Assembly (NCBI RefSeq): GCF_046507575.1 | Contig: NZ_JBKFEY010000009.1 | Span: forward strand, 52,146 to 116,145 | Source of the DNA: Pontitalea aquivivens | GTDB taxonomy: Bacteria; Pseudomonadota; Alphaproteobacteria; Rhodobacterales; Rhodobacteraceae | Direction of reading: 5' to 3' | Length of the DNA: 64,000 nt | Part shown: positions 34,423-43,896 of the stretch, piece after piece | Layout of the letters: each line of letters opens with the position of its first letter | Position numbering within the stretch: the stretch's first letter is position 1 | Position numbers and translations under genes: made by a program | Notes under the pieces: generated by a model | The model's database searches: none | What the model was told of the DNA's origin: nothing | What the model saw: the letters and a program-made list of their open reading frames with translations, nothing else

Positions 34423-37400
34423 TCCGCTGGTTTACGGGGCATCCCACGGCGGCCAACCTTCTGCTTCTGGTGTTCATCGCCGCCGGCAGCTTTGCCGCGC
34501 CGACGCTGCTGCGCGAAACCTTCCCCGATTTCCGCCCCGCCGAGGCCGAGATCGTCGTCACCTATCGCGGCGCGGCGGCCGAGGATGTGGAAACCGGCAT
34601 CTGCGCGCCCTTGTGGGATGCGGTGCAGGGGGTCGAGGCGCTGGACAGCCTTACCTGCGCCGCGCAGGACAACCGCGCCCGCGCCGTGGCCACCATGAAA
34701 CCTGCGGGCGACGCCAACCGCTTCGTGGCCGAACTGCGCACCGAAGTGACCGCAATCGACACCTTCCCCGACCGCGCCGATCCGGCCACGGTGCGCGAAT
34801 TGCACCGCACCGATCTGGTTACCTCGGTCGCGGTATCGGGCGATCTGCCCTTGTCCGAGCTTGATCTTTACGCTGACGGCCTGGCCGACCGGCTGGCGGC
34901 GCTGCCCGATGTGGCACGGGTCAACCGGGCGGGGCTGGGCGCGCGCACGCTTTCGGTACTGCCCGACCGTGCGGTTCTGGCCCAGCACGGGCTGACGGCG
35001 GCGGGGCTGGCACAGGTGATCGGCGTGCAAAGCCTGGATCTGCCCGCGGGGCGGCTGGAAACCGCCGCGCAGGACCTGACCCTGCGCTTCACCGCCGAGG
35101 CCCGCACGGTCGGGATGCTGGCTGCCCTGCCCGTTCTGACACGACCCGACGGCGCAGTGCTGACCCTGGGCGAGGTCGCGCGGATCACCGAAACCCATGA
35201 GCCGCCCGAGGAACAGGCCCGCCTGAACGGGGCCCCCGCCATCATCCTGGAAATCCACAAACCGCTGGAGGCGGATGCCCTGCGCGCGCTGGATGCGGTC
35301 AAGGCGGTGGTGGTCACGGAAACCGCCCGCCTGCCCGAAAGTGTGTCGGTTCAGGTCGTTCAGGACGTCACCTCGATTATCCGCGATCGCCTGGCCATGC
35401 TGGTGGAAAACGGCATCATCGGCCTGCTGCTGGTGGTCGCGGTCATGAGCCTGTTTTTCCGCCCGGCCTTTGCGATCTGGGCGGCGATGGGCCTGCCGGT
35501 GGCGTTTCTGGGCGCTTTCCTGTGGATGTCGGTCACGGGGCTCAGCCTGAACATGATGACGCTGGTCGCCCTTCTGATGGCGATCGGCATCGTGATGGAC
35601 GATTCCATCGTGCTGTCGGATTCCATCGCCGTTCATGCGGCCAGGGGCGTCAGTGTCGACAGCGTCACCGCCGGTGTGCTGGCCGTAGCGCCGGGGGTGG
35701 CGTCCTCATTCCTGACCACCGTTGCGGTTTTTGTCCCGCTGTCCTTTCTGTCGGGCGAACTGGGCGCGGTGCTTGAGGTGCTGCCGCTGGTCCTGCTGGC
35801 TGCGCTGGCCGCAAGCCTGATCGAGGCCTTTCTGATCCTGCCCCATCACCTGAAAGGCGGGCTTACGGGCAAGGACAGGCCGCCCTCACGGTTCCGCGCG
35901 GCCTTTGACCGGGGCTTTGCCGCGCTGCGCGACCGTGGCGTCGGCCGGCTGGCCGATGCGGCGATCCGCGCCCGCTGGCTGGTGCTGGGGCTGTCGGTGG
36001 GCGCGCTGGTCGCAACGTTCGGGGCCCTGGGCGGCGGGTTGGTCAAGCGCGAGGCAATGCCCGACATTGACGGCGATGTGCTGGAAGCGCGCATCCTGCT
36101 GCCCGCGGGCACGCCGCTGGCCCGTACAAACGACGCCGTGGCACAGGTCGAAGCCGCCTTGGCCCGCGTCAATGACCGGCTCAGCCCCGCCCAACCCGGC
36201 GCGCAGGCGCTGGTGCTGCGCACCATCACGCGACTGGGGCGCAATGCCTCGGCGGGGGAAACGGGGCCGCATCTGGCCACCGTCTCGGCCGACCTTCTGT
36301 CAGCGGAAACCCGTGCCACGACACTGGACGACCTGATCGCCCAATGGCGCGATGAAATCGGCCCGCTGCCCGGTGTATCCTCGCTGATCCTGATGGAACC
36401 CGGGATCGGCCCGCAGGGAATCGCGGTGGAACTGCGCCTGTCGCACCCCGACCTTGCCACGCTGGAAGCCGCCGGGCGGGCGACGCTGGCCGAACTGGAA
36501 ACCTATCGGGGGGTGCGCAATGCGATGCTGGACCTGCGCCCCGGCAAACCCGAACTGCGCCTGCACCTGGCACCGGGGGCGCGCACGCTGGGGCTGACGG
36601 CCGCCGATGTGGCGGGGCAGTTGCGGGCCGCCTATCTGGGCACGCAACTGGCCGATGTGCGCCAGGGCGACCTGCCCTTTGAGGTGCAGGTTCTTCTGGC
36701 GGCCAGCGACCGCGATGCCCGCGCCGATCTGGAAAACTTCACCATCGCACTGCCCGACGGCACGGCGGTACCGCTGGATACCGTGGTCAACATCCAGGAG
36801 GCGCGCGGCTGGTCCAGCATCACCCGGCGCGACGGGCTGCGCACGCTGACGGTGCAGGCCGATGTCGATGGCCGCATCGGCAATGCCGATGCGATCACCG
36901 CGCGAATTACAAACGGCTTTCTGCCCGATCTGGCCGCCCGTCACCCGGGCCTGACGCATGAAGTCGCAGGCCAGGCGGCCAATTCCGCCGAAACCGTCGG
37001 CTCAATCCTGCGCGGCTTCCTGATCGGGATCGTAGGGGTTTATCTGATCCTGTCATTCCAGTTCCGCAGCTATGTCGAACCCCTGATCGTGATGCTGACC
37101 ATACCCCTGGCCTTTCTGGGGGTGATCTGGGGCCATGTGCTGATGGGCTACAACATCTCGATGCCTTCGCTTGTGGGCGCGGCCTCATTGGCCGGGATCG
37201 TCGTCAACAACGCCATCCTTCTGGTCGAGGTGATCCGGGCGCGGATGACGGCGGGGCTGGGCGTGATACAGGCCGCGGGCGCGGCCGTGCGATCGCGTTT
37301 CCGCCCGATCTTCGTGTCGGTTTCCACCACCATCCTGGGGATGGCGCCGCTTCTGGCCGAAACGTCGACCCAGGCGCAGACACTGAAACCGCTGGTCATC

Positions 37401-37514
37401 TCGGTGGTCTTTGGTCTGCTGACCTCGACGGTGCTGGTGCTGCTGGTCCTGCCAGCATTCTACGCCATTCTTGCCGATCTCGGGCTGGGCCGCGCTGGCC
37501 GCACCAGCCGCTGA
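34419..37514 (+). CDS. RND-family efflux transporter permease
   Basis: 1031 residues, normal for HAE-1/RND pumps. Twelve helices with two large periplasmic loops; the first helix is followed by LRETFPDFRPAEAEIVVTYRGAAAEDVE. The proton-relay helix shows LVALLMAIGIVMDDSIVLSD with adjacent Asp residues (about 383-398). The second half repeats the pattern at VGAASLAGIVVNNAILLVEVIRARM. The closest types are the AcrB/MexF-like pumps of proteobacteria; the cargo cannot be read. Controlled with the adaptor by the divergent TetR gene. Confidence 0.92.
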   Translation: MIRWFTGHPTAANLLLLVFIAAGSFAAPTLLRETFPDFRPAEAEIVVTYRGAAAEDVETGICAPLWDAVQGVEALDSLTCAAQDNRARAVATMKPAGDANRFVAELRTEVTAIDTFPDRADPATVRELHRTDLVTSVAVSGDLPLSELDLYADGLADRLAALPDVARVNRAGLGARTLSVLPDRAVLAQHGLTAAGLAQVIGVQSLDLPAGRLETAAQDLTLRFTAEARTVGMLAALPVLTRPDGAVLTLGEVARITETHEPPEEQARLNGAPAIILEIHKPLEADALRALDAVKAVVVTETARLPESVSVQVVQDVTSIIRDRLAMLVENGIIGLLLVVAVMSLFFRPAFAIWAAMGLPVAFLGAFLWMSVTGLSLNMMTLVALLMAIGIVMDDSIVLSDSIAVHAARGVSVDSVTAGVLAVAPGVASSFLTTVAVFVPLSFLSGELGAVLEVLPLVLLAALAASLIEAFLILPHHLKGGLTGKDRPPSRFRAAFDRGFAALRDRGVGRLADAAIRARWLVLGLSVGALVATFGALGGGLVKREAMPDIDGDVLEARILLPAGTPLARTNDAVAQVEAALARVNDRLSPAQPGAQALVLRTITRLGRNASAGETGPHLATVSADLLSAETRATTLDDLIAQWRDEIGPLPGVSSLILMEPGIGPQGIAVELRLSHPDLATLEAAGRATLAELETYRGVRNAMLDLRPGKPELRLHLAPGARTLGLTAADVAGQLRAAYLGTQLADVRQGDLPFEVQVLLAASDRDARADLENFTIALPDGTAVPLDTVVNIQEARGWSSITRRDGLRTLTVQADVDGRIGNADAITARITNGFLPDLAARHPGLTHEVAGQAANSAETVGSILRGFLIGIVGVYLILSFQFRSYVEPLIVMLTIPLAFLGVIWGHVLMGYNISMPSLVGAASLAGIVVNNAILLVEVIRARMTAGLGVIQAAGAAVRSRFRPIFVSVSTTILGMAPLLAETSTQAQTLKPLVISVVFGLLTSTVLVLLVLPAFYAILADLGLGRAGRTSR

Positions 37515-37723
37515 GCGGAATGCAACACGATCCGCGGCGGCCTTCATCCGCAAATTGCTTGTTGGCGTCCTGGCCGGGCACCGTTCCGGGCGCCTGAAAC
37601 GGTCTACAGGATGGGCGCCCGATCGCACACCGCCATAACACACTGGCCGCAAGTCCCGGACCCTGTTGCGTGAAGGCGACATCACGGCACCAGGATTGCC
37701 ACCCCGGCCACAAGCACCGCGTC

Positions 37724-38554
37724 TTACCCGCCGATCAACAGGATCTCGGCGGTGATGCAGATGCGGTTTTCCCCGGCCATCAGCACGCCACAACAGGGCC
37801 TGCCGTCAAAGCCGACCGAAGCCACGTCAAGGCAGACCCGCCCCCCCGCCAACCGCCCCGCGCGCACCAGGATCTCGGTGGCGTAGCTGTCCAGCCGCGC
37901 GCCGGTGAACCGGGTATCGACCAGGCTGCCGATACCCTCGATCCGGGCCTCGGACATCCCCGCCCCTTGGGCGATCCGTGCCAGCAGGGCATGGGGGTCT
38001 TCGTTCGGGCGCAACGTGCACAGCACGGCATCGGCGCCATCGGCGTCCCCCGCCGCTTGCGGGGCGAACAGGTCAAAGCCGGTTTCCGGGTCGGGCATAA
38101 CCGACAGGCCCGCCCCGCGCAGGCCCCAGCCCTCGGCCAGAAGATCCTCGGCCAGGGCCGAGTCCGGCAGCAGCATGTGGCCCATGTGCAGCGCGCCATC
38201 GGCCGACCACAGCCCGTGGCAATGCTGAAAGGCCGCGCCCGCCCGGTTGCCCAGATGCAGCCCCGCGTCCTGGACCCGGGCATCGTGCAGCGGGGGCGCG
38301 GCGCGGTACCATGCCGCCCGGCCATCGCCCGGCGCGGGCCCGGGCACGACATAGGACAGGCGGCGGAAATGTGCCCCGACAAGGCGCAGATACCCGGCGG
38401 TGAACCCGGCCCTGGCAAAGGCGTCGGTGACCGCACGGTCAAAGGGCAGGCCCGCCGCGATCCGCAGCGTCACCGGCGTGGCCCGGCAGGGCAGCGCGGC
38501 AAAACGGGCGGGATTGCGCGGCCCGGGGTGGGCAAGACTGCGCGGCGCGATCAT
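37724..38554 (-). CDS. PCC/DUF296-like domain protein
   Basis: 276 residues. The middle has FRRLSYVVPGPAPGDGRAAWY and QHCHGLWSADGALHMGHMLLPDS, a His-rich strand-loop like the PPC/DUF296 (PCC) fold, in which His residues bind a metal. A second, weaker copy may lie at about 165-270 (DGADAVLCTLRPNEDPHALL to FDGRPCCGVLMAGE). Function is unknown. It overlaps the acyl-CoA ligase gene by ATGA as last gene of a four-gene operon, so it probably acts on or senses the same acyl compound. 37515-37723 contains no recognisable gene. Confidence 0.65.
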   Translation of the reverse strand: MIAPRSLAHPGPRNPARFAALPCRATPVTLRIAAGLPFDRAVTDAFARAGFTAGYLRLVGAHFRRLSYVVPGPAPGDGRAAWYRAAPPLHDARVQDAGLHLGNRAGAAFQHCHGLWSADGALHMGHMLLPDSALAEDLLAEGWGLRGAGLSVMPDPETGFDLFAPQAAGDADGADAVLCTLRPNEDPHALLARIAQGAGMSEARIEGIGSLVDTRFTGARLDSYATEILVRAGRLAGGRVCLDVASVGFDGRPCCGVLMAGENRICITAEILLIGG

Positions 38555-40155
38555 CCCGCGGTGTCCGCGGGCGCGATGTCGCCGCGCGCGGCAAGCTCCT
38601 CGCGGATCATCTTCTTGGTGATCTTGCCATAGGCCGACTTCGGCATTTCATCCCAGAAGATCACCTGACGCGGCATCTTGTAGCGCGCGATCCTGCCCGC
38701 AAGCCAGTCCAGCAGCGCCGCACCGTCCGGCGCCGCCCCCGCACGGGCGACACAGACCGCCACGCCGACCTCACCCCACAGCGGGTCGGGCACACCAAGC
38801 ACGGCAACCTCGGAAATGTCGGGATGTTGCAGGATCTTTTCCTCGATCTCGCGCGGATAGATGTTGGATCCGCCCGAGATATACATGTCCGACGCCCGCC
38901 CCGTCAGATAGACAAAGCCCTGCGCATCCATGTGCCCCAGATCGCCGGTCAGGAACCAGCCGTTGCGGAAGCTTTTGGCATTGGCGCCCGGGTTATTGAA
39001 ATAGCCCGCAAAGACCGCCGGGCCGATCACCGCGATTTCACCCGTCTCGCCGGGGGCGCATTCGTTGCCCTGGGCATCCTGGATCTGCACCTGCATCCCG
39101 GTGCGGGCAAAGCCGCAGGTGCCGATGCGCATGACGGCATCGTCCAGATGGTGATGCGCGGGTGGCAGAACGGTGATGTTGCCCGTCACCTCGCCCAGGC
39201 CGAAATACTGCACCAGCTTCGGGCCCAGAACCTGCAGCGCGCGGATCTGATCAGCGCGATACATCGGCGCGCCGGCATAGATCACATAGCGCAGGCTGGA
39301 ATGGTCATGATCCGCCACCGACGGGTGTTCAACCAGCAGCTTGACGATCGTGGGCACGGTGAAGGCATTGGTGACCTTCCATTTTTCGACCAGCCGCCAG
39401 ACCTCGGCCGGGTCGAATTTCGTCCCCCCCGGCAGGATGGTCTTTGCGCCATGCGCCACCTGCGCCAGCTGATGGATGCCCGCCCCGTGCGACAGCGGCG
39501 CCACCACGATCGAGGCATCCCCCGGCCCGGTCCCCGGCATCAGATCGCACAGATGGTTGGTGATCACGAAGGCCAGCTGCCCATGCGTCAGCACCGCCGC
39601 CTTGGGCCGCCCCGTCGTGCCCGAGGTAAAGAAGAACCACGCCGGATCATCGCGCGCCACCGCCACGGCGGGTGCGGCCTGGCCCATGTAATCGGCCACC
39701 AGGCTGTCATAATCCGCCGCGCCCTGCCCGCCGATCGAGATACGAAAGCCCGGATCGGCGCAGGCGGCGGCATGATCGGCAAACTCGGCCCCGTACAGCA
39801 GCCCGCGCGCCTGCGAACTTTGCGCAAGCCAGGCGATATCCTCGGGCGACTGGCGGAAATTGGCCGGTACCCAGACCGCACCGATCCGCCAGCAGGCGAA
39901 CATCGCCTCGAACATCTGGTTGTTGTTGGCCGATTGCACCAGCAGCCGGTCGCCCTTGCCAAGGCCAAACCGGTCGACCAGGGCGGCGGCGAAGGCGGCG
40001 GAACGGGCCTCGATCTCGGCCCAGGTCCAGCTGCGGTCGCCCCAGACAAAGCCGATCTCGTCGGGGTGGCGCCGGGCGCTTTCGGTCAGGAACTGCGACA
40101 GGTTCATCACCCGCGTCGAAACCGGCGCGATCCCGTTCGAAAGGTCGATGGTCAT
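38551..40155 (-). CDS. AMP-forming acyl-CoA synthetase (AMP-binding family)
   Basis: 534 residues. The P-loop FFFTSGTTGRPKAAVLTHG (about 178-196), FGLGEVTGNITVLPP (the family's YG-E region, here FGLGE), GWFLTGDLGHMDAQGFVYLTGR and the C-terminal catalytic lysine in PKSAYGKITKKMI make a complete enzyme. It activates a carboxylic acid with ATP and CoA. Neighbours (a thiolase, IclR, PCC protein) suggest a short or medium acyl or aromatic acid. Overlaps the thiolase gene upstream and the PCC gene downstream by 4 bases. Confidence 0.9.
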   Translation of the reverse strand: MTIDLSNGIAPVSTRVMNLSQFLTESARRHPDEIGFVWGDRSWTWAEIEARSAAFAAALVDRFGLGKGDRLLVQSANNNQMFEAMFACWRIGAVWVPANFRQSPEDIAWLAQSSQARGLLYGAEFADHAAACADPGFRISIGGQGAADYDSLVADYMGQAAPAVAVARDDPAWFFFTSGTTGRPKAAVLTHGQLAFVITNHLCDLMPGTGPGDASIVVAPLSHGAGIHQLAQVAHGAKTILPGGTKFDPAEVWRLVEKWKVTNAFTVPTIVKLLVEHPSVADHDHSSLRYVIYAGAPMYRADQIRALQVLGPKLVQYFGLGEVTGNITVLPPAHHHLDDAVMRIGTCGFARTGMQVQIQDAQGNECAPGETGEIAVIGPAVFAGYFNNPGANAKSFRNGWFLTGDLGHMDAQGFVYLTGRASDMYISGGSNIYPREIEEKILQHPDISEVAVLGVPDPLWGEVGVAVCVARAGAAPDGAALLDWLAGRIARYKMPRQVIFWDEMPKSAYGKITKKMIREELAARGDIAPADTAG

Positions 40156-41321
40156 TTCACGCGTTCCAGGATCGAGACGTAATTCGTGACCGCAGCGCCA
40201 CCCATGTTGAACACGCCCGCCATCGTGGCGCCGGGGATCTGCATGCCACCTGCCTCGCCCATCAGCTGCATCGCGGCCATGACGTGCATCGACACGCCCG
40301 TGGCGCCGATCGGGTGCCCCCTGGCCTTCAACCCCCCCGAAGGATTGACCGGCAGCTTGCCCCCCTTCGCGGTGGTACCTTCGCGGATGACGCGCGCGCC
40401 CTGCCCGCGTTCGGCCAGGCCCATCGCCTCATATTCCAGCAATTCGGCAATGGTGAAGCAATCGTGCGTTTCCACCAGCGACAGATCACCCAGCCCCACC
40501 CCCGCGCGTTCCAGCGCCTGCGCCCAGGCGCGCCGGGCGCCGGCGAATTCCAGCGCGTCGCGGCGCGACAGCGCCATCATCTCATTGGCATGCGTCCGCG
40601 CGCGGAAGGCGATGGCGCGACGCATCCCCGCCGCGGTTTCGGGATCGGCCAGCACCAGAACCGCCGCGCCGTCCGACACCAGCGAACAATCCGTGCGGCG
40701 CAGGGGGCCTGCCACGATCGGGTTTTTTTCCGACACGGTATTGCAGAATTCCTTGCCGAAATCCTTGCGCATATGGGCCAGCGGGTTGGCCATGCCATTG
40801 GCATGGTTCTTGGCCGCGATCATCGCCAGGGCCTCGGACTGGTCGCCATGGCGCTGGAAATAGTTACCCGCGATCTGGCCAAACAGGCCAGCAAAGCCAC
40901 CCCCTACCTGCGCCTCTTCCTTGTGATAGCTTGCGCCCAGCAGAATGTCGCCCACCTTGGCGGTGGGTGTCGCGGTCATCTTTTCCGCGCCGATCACCAG
41001 CGCGATCTTGCCGCGGCCGGCGGCGATGAAATCCATCGCCCCATGCAGCGCCGCCGATCCGGTGGCGCAGGCGTTTTCATAGCGCGTGGCAGGCGTGTGG
41101 GCAAAGCGGTCATCCCCCATCGCCACCAGTGCGCCCTGAAAATCCTGCGGGGAAAAGCCGTTGTTGAAGACCCCCACGAACAGGCCATCCACATCCGCGG
41201 GGGTGATGCCGGCATGGACCAGGGCCTCGGACACGGCGGCGGCCATCAGGGCCTCGGTATCGGGCAGGTCGGATTTGCCAAAGGCGGTATGCCCCCAGCC
41301 GACAATCTGGGCTTCGTTCAT
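40152..41321 (-). CDS. Thiolase family protein (SCP-x/lipid-transfer type)
   Basis: 389 residues. The nucleophile Cys is in YENACATGSAALHGAM (about 83-98), the second site in ETHDCFTIAELLEYEAMG, and the GHPIGATGVSMH motif near the C-terminus carries the His. This is the SCP-2/nonspecific-lipid-transfer branch, often involved in cleaving branched or steroid-type acyl-CoA. Such proteins usually pair with a DUF35 protein; none is nearby. Operon with an acyl-CoA ligase and an IclR regulator. Confidence 0.88.
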   Translation of the reverse strand: MNEAQIVGWGHTAFGKSDLPDTEALMAAAVSEALVHAGITPADVDGLFVGVFNNGFSPQDFQGALVAMGDDRFAHTPATRYENACATGSAALHGAMDFIAAGRGKIALVIGAEKMTATPTAKVGDILLGASYHKEEAQVGGGFAGLFGQIAGNYFQRHGDQSEALAMIAAKNHANGMANPLAHMRKDFGKEFCNTVSEKNPIVAGPLRRTDCSLVSDGAAVLVLADPETAAGMRRAIAFRARTHANEMMALSRRDALEFAGARRAWAQALERAGVGLGDLSLVETHDCFTIAELLEYEAMGLAERGQGARVIREGTTAKGGKLPVNPSGGLKARGHPIGATGVSMHVMAAMQLMGEAGGMQIPGATMAGVFNMGGAAVTNYVSILERVK

Positions 41322-42151
41322 GCGGTTCTCCTGTCAGGTGTGCCCCGGCGCAGGGCGTAAAGCCGGGCCAGGGATTTTTCGATCTCGGCCGCCCCGGCGC
41401 GCAGCCGGACCAGCAGGTCATCGCGGCGCGGGCGCTGCATCCGGCTTTCGATCGCGGCCAGCGACAGCGCACCGGCCAGGGCGCCATCGGGCCAGCGCAG
41501 CGCAAGCCCCAGGCCCCAGGAATCGGGGTAAAGCAGCCCGGGGTTCAGCGCATGGCCATTCTGGCGCGTGACCCGCACATGATCGCGGATCAGATCGGGG
41601 GGCAGGGCGGCATAGCTGGCCGCCAGCTGCGCGGCATTGGCGTCCAGCGCGGCCTCGACCTCGGCATCGGGCAAGGCCGCCAGCATCGCCAGCGACCCCG
41701 CCCCCACGCCCAAGGGGTGCAACTGCCCCGCCATCAGCGCATGGGTGCGGATCGGATAGCTGCCCTCTTCGCGGTGCAGGCACAGCGCCCAATACCCCTG
41801 CCGGATGGAAACAAAGGCCGCATCCCCGGTTTCACGGGCAAGCCGGGCCAGGACGGCAAAGGAATGTTCCAGAATTCCATGGCGTTGCGCCGCAAACATC
41901 CCCAGAATATAGGCCTCTTCGCCCAGGAAATAGCGTCGCGTATCAGGGTTCTGTTCGACCAGGCCACCGCGCATCAGCGCCAGCAGCAGCCGCCGCACGG
42001 TGGGCTTGTTCAGCCCGCTTTGCGCGACCAGATCGCCCAGTGTCACGCCCGCCACGCCCCCCCGGCCCACCGCGCTTAACAGGGCAAGCGCACGATCCAC
42101 CGTCTGGGCGCCACCCAGGCCTGTCGAGGACGCCTTTCCCATTTGTTCCAT
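41318..42151 (-). CDS. IclR-family transcriptional regulator
   Basis: 277 residues from ATG 42151; ATG 42142 (MGKASS) is also possible, because a perfect palindrome occupies the bases directly upstream of 42151 where a ribosome site should be. The winged helix has TLGDLVAQSGLNKPTVRRLLLALMRGG (about 40-66) and the effector domain follows with the LMAGQLHPLGVGAGSLAMLAALPD stretch. It is first in its operon (thiolase, ligase, PCC protein) and divergent from a TRAP transporter, so it probably controls both. Confidence 0.88.
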   Translation of the reverse strand: MEQMGKASSTGLGGAQTVDRALALLSAVGRGGVAGVTLGDLVAQSGLNKPTVRRLLLALMRGGLVEQNPDTRRYFLGEEAYILGMFAAQRHGILEHSFAVLARLARETGDAAFVSIRQGYWALCLHREEGSYPIRTHALMAGQLHPLGVGAGSLAMLAALPDAEVEAALDANAAQLAASYAALPPDLIRDHVRVTRQNGHALNPGLLYPDSWGLGLALRWPDGALAGALSLAAIESRMQRPRRDDLLVRLRAGAAEIEKSLARLYALRRGTPDRRTA

Positions 42152-42166
42152 ATTGTGGACCACAAT
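42152..42166. promoter_or_regulatory. Perfect palindrome, candidate IclR operator
   Basis: ATTGTGG-A-CCACAAT, a perfect 7-base inverted repeat around one base, placed immediately before the IclR start codon and 175 bases before the divergent TRAP gene. It would give autoregulation. A second, weaker TCCA-N5-TGGA pair is at 42264-42276, nearer the TRAP gene. Confidence 0.65.
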
Positions 42167-42341
42167 TCCGCCCCAGCAAGCCATTTGCAACAAAGTTTTC
42201 AGCTTGATTTTTGCCTTTTACGATCCTTTTGCAAGGCTTTATTTTTCTTGTCCGATTTTCCATTCCACTATATGGATCAACAATGCTGCAGGAGGCAGCA
42301 CCATAACCGGCCCCAAGGGGCCACCTGCTTGGGAGGAAGAC

Positions 42342-43346
42342 ATGACATTCGCAATTTTCGGCAGGACTGCCTTCGCGTCGATACTGGCCGGCGCGCTGAT
42401 GGCCGGTGCCGCCGGTGCCGAAACACTGCGCCTGTCGCACAACACCGGCGACACCACCACCTGGCACAAGGGGGCCGAAAAATTCGCCGAACTGATCGCG
42501 GGCGCGACCGGCGGCGACATCGAGGTGCGCGTGTTCCCCAATGCCCAGCTTTCGGGCGGTGACCAGATGCGCCAGGCTGAAATGGTGGGCCGCGGCGCGC
42601 TGGATCTGGTGGTGACCTCGGCGATCAACGTGACGCCTCTGGTGCCGGAAATGGCCGTGTTCTCGTTGCCCTACCTCTATGCCAACTACGCACAGGTCGA
42701 TGCCACCACCCAGGGCGCACCCGGCGAGATGATGGCGGGTATCCTGGCCGGAAAGGGCATCGTCGTTCTGGCCTGGGGCGAAAACGGCTTTCGCGAAGTC
42801 ACCAACAACATCCGCCCCGTCACCTCGCCCGACGATATGAAGGGGCTGAACATGCGCGTCGCGGGGCCGATGTACATCGACGTGATGAACGCGCTTGGCG
42901 CCAACCCCCAGCAGATGCAGTGGGGCGAAACCATCACCGCGCTGCAGCAGGGCGTGGTCGATGGCCAAGAAAACCCGATCGGCGCGGTCATCATTCCGCA
43001 GCAGGTCTATGAGGTGCAGAAATACCTGACGACCTGGCATTATTCCTACGACCCCATCTTCATCGGCATCAGCCAGCAGAAATGGGACAGCTATGATGCC
43101 GAAACCCAGGCCAGGCTGCGCGCCGCCGCCCAGGAAGCCATGAGCTATCAGCGCGACATCTCGCGCGAGGCGACGGCCAGCGGCATCGACTTCCTGCGCG
43201 AAAAGGGCATGGAGGTCTATGAACCCACCGCCGAGGAACTGGCCGCCTTCAAGACCGCAACCCAAAGCGCGTTTGACACCTGGGCGGCCAAGGTCGGCCC
43301 GGAAATCGTCGGTGCCTTCCAGGACGCGATCGCGGCCGCCAACTGA
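42342..43346 (+). CDS. dctP: TRAP transporter substrate-binding protein, DctP family
   Basis: 334 residues from ATG 42342; GGGAGGAAGA precedes it. Signal peptide to about residue 26 (AGALMAGAAGAE). Conserved parts: RVFPNAQLSGGDQMRQAEMVGRGALDLVV, GLNMRVAGPMYIDVMNALGANPQQMQWGETITALQQGVVDGQENP, the latter with the substrate-carboxylate Arg. The 174-base leader has two AT-rich stretches and a small GGCCCC-AA-GGGGCC hairpin. Followed by dctQ after a strong intercistronic hairpin. Confidence 0.92.
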   Translation: MTFAIFGRTAFASILAGALMAGAAGAETLRLSHNTGDTTTWHKGAEKFAELIAGATGGDIEVRVFPNAQLSGGDQMRQAEMVGRGALDLVVTSAINVTPLVPEMAVFSLPYLYANYAQVDATTQGAPGEMMAGILAGKGIVVLAWGENGFREVTNNIRPVTSPDDMKGLNMRVAGPMYIDVMNALGANPQQMQWGETITALQQGVVDGQENPIGAVIIPQQVYEVQKYLTTWHYSYDPIFIGISQQKWDSYDAETQARLRAAAQEAMSYQRDISREATASGIDFLREKGMEVYEPTAEELAAFKTATQSAFDTWAAKVGPEIVGAFQDAIAAAN

Positions 43347-43354
43347 GCCTTTGG

Positions 43355-43381
43355 CCGGCGCGCCCGATACAGGCGCGCCGG
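43355..43381 (+). promoter_or_regulatory. Intercistronic hairpin between dctP and dctQ
   Basis: CCGGCGCGCC (43355-43364) and GGCGCGCCGG (43372-43381) form a perfect 10-base stem over a 7-base loop, 9 bases after the dctP stop. No T-run follows. Such hairpins usually protect the binding-protein mRNA so that it is made in excess over the permease. Confidence 0.65.
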
Positions 43382-43407
43382 TCTGGTTTCAACCCGGGGG
43401 AGGCGTG

Positions 43408-43896
43408 ATGGCGTTCATCCTGCACGAGGCCGAAAAGATCATCTGCGCGGTGCTCTTTCTGGCGATGACCTTGCTGGGCTTTGCCAATGTCGTGGTGCGC
43501 TACGGCACGAATTATTCCCTGGCCGTCACCGAAGAACTGTTGACCAACGGCTTCCTGCTGCTGACCGTGTTCGGGGCGGCGGTGGCGGCGCGGCGGGGCG
43601 AACATCTGGCCGTGACGCTGGTACATGACCTGTTGCCGCGCCCGCTGCAACGGGCGGTCTTCCTTCTGTCGGTGTTGCTGTCGGTCGCGCTTCTGGCGCT
43701 GTCGGCGTGGTTTTCCTGGCAATCCGTCGCCAATCTGATGGCCAACGGCATGCGGTCCTACGGGCTGGGGATCCCCGCCTGGTATTATCAGATCGCGGTG
43801 CCCTTCGGCTTTGCACTGGTGCTGGTGCGCTATCTGCAGCATGCGGTTTCGGTGCTGCGCGGCGCCCCGCAGCATGAGGTGATCCCCGATGTCTGA
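43408..43896 (+). CDS. dctQ: TRAP transporter small permease, DctQ family
   Basis: 162 residues, four helices (about 10-31, 47-65, 84-107, 128-148). The core VTEELLTNGFLLLTVFGAAVAARRGEHLAVTLV is typical. GGGGGAGG precedes the ATG at 43408. The last codons overlap the start of dctM by 8 bases. Confidence 0.88.
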   Translation: MAFILHEAEKIICAVLFLAMTLLGFANVVVRYGTNYSLAVTEELLTNGFLLLTVFGAAVAARRGEHLAVTLVHDLLPRPLQRAVFLLSVLLSVALLALSAWFSWQSVANLMANGMRSYGLGIPAWYYQIAVPFGFALVLVRYLQHAVSVLRGAPQHEVIPDV

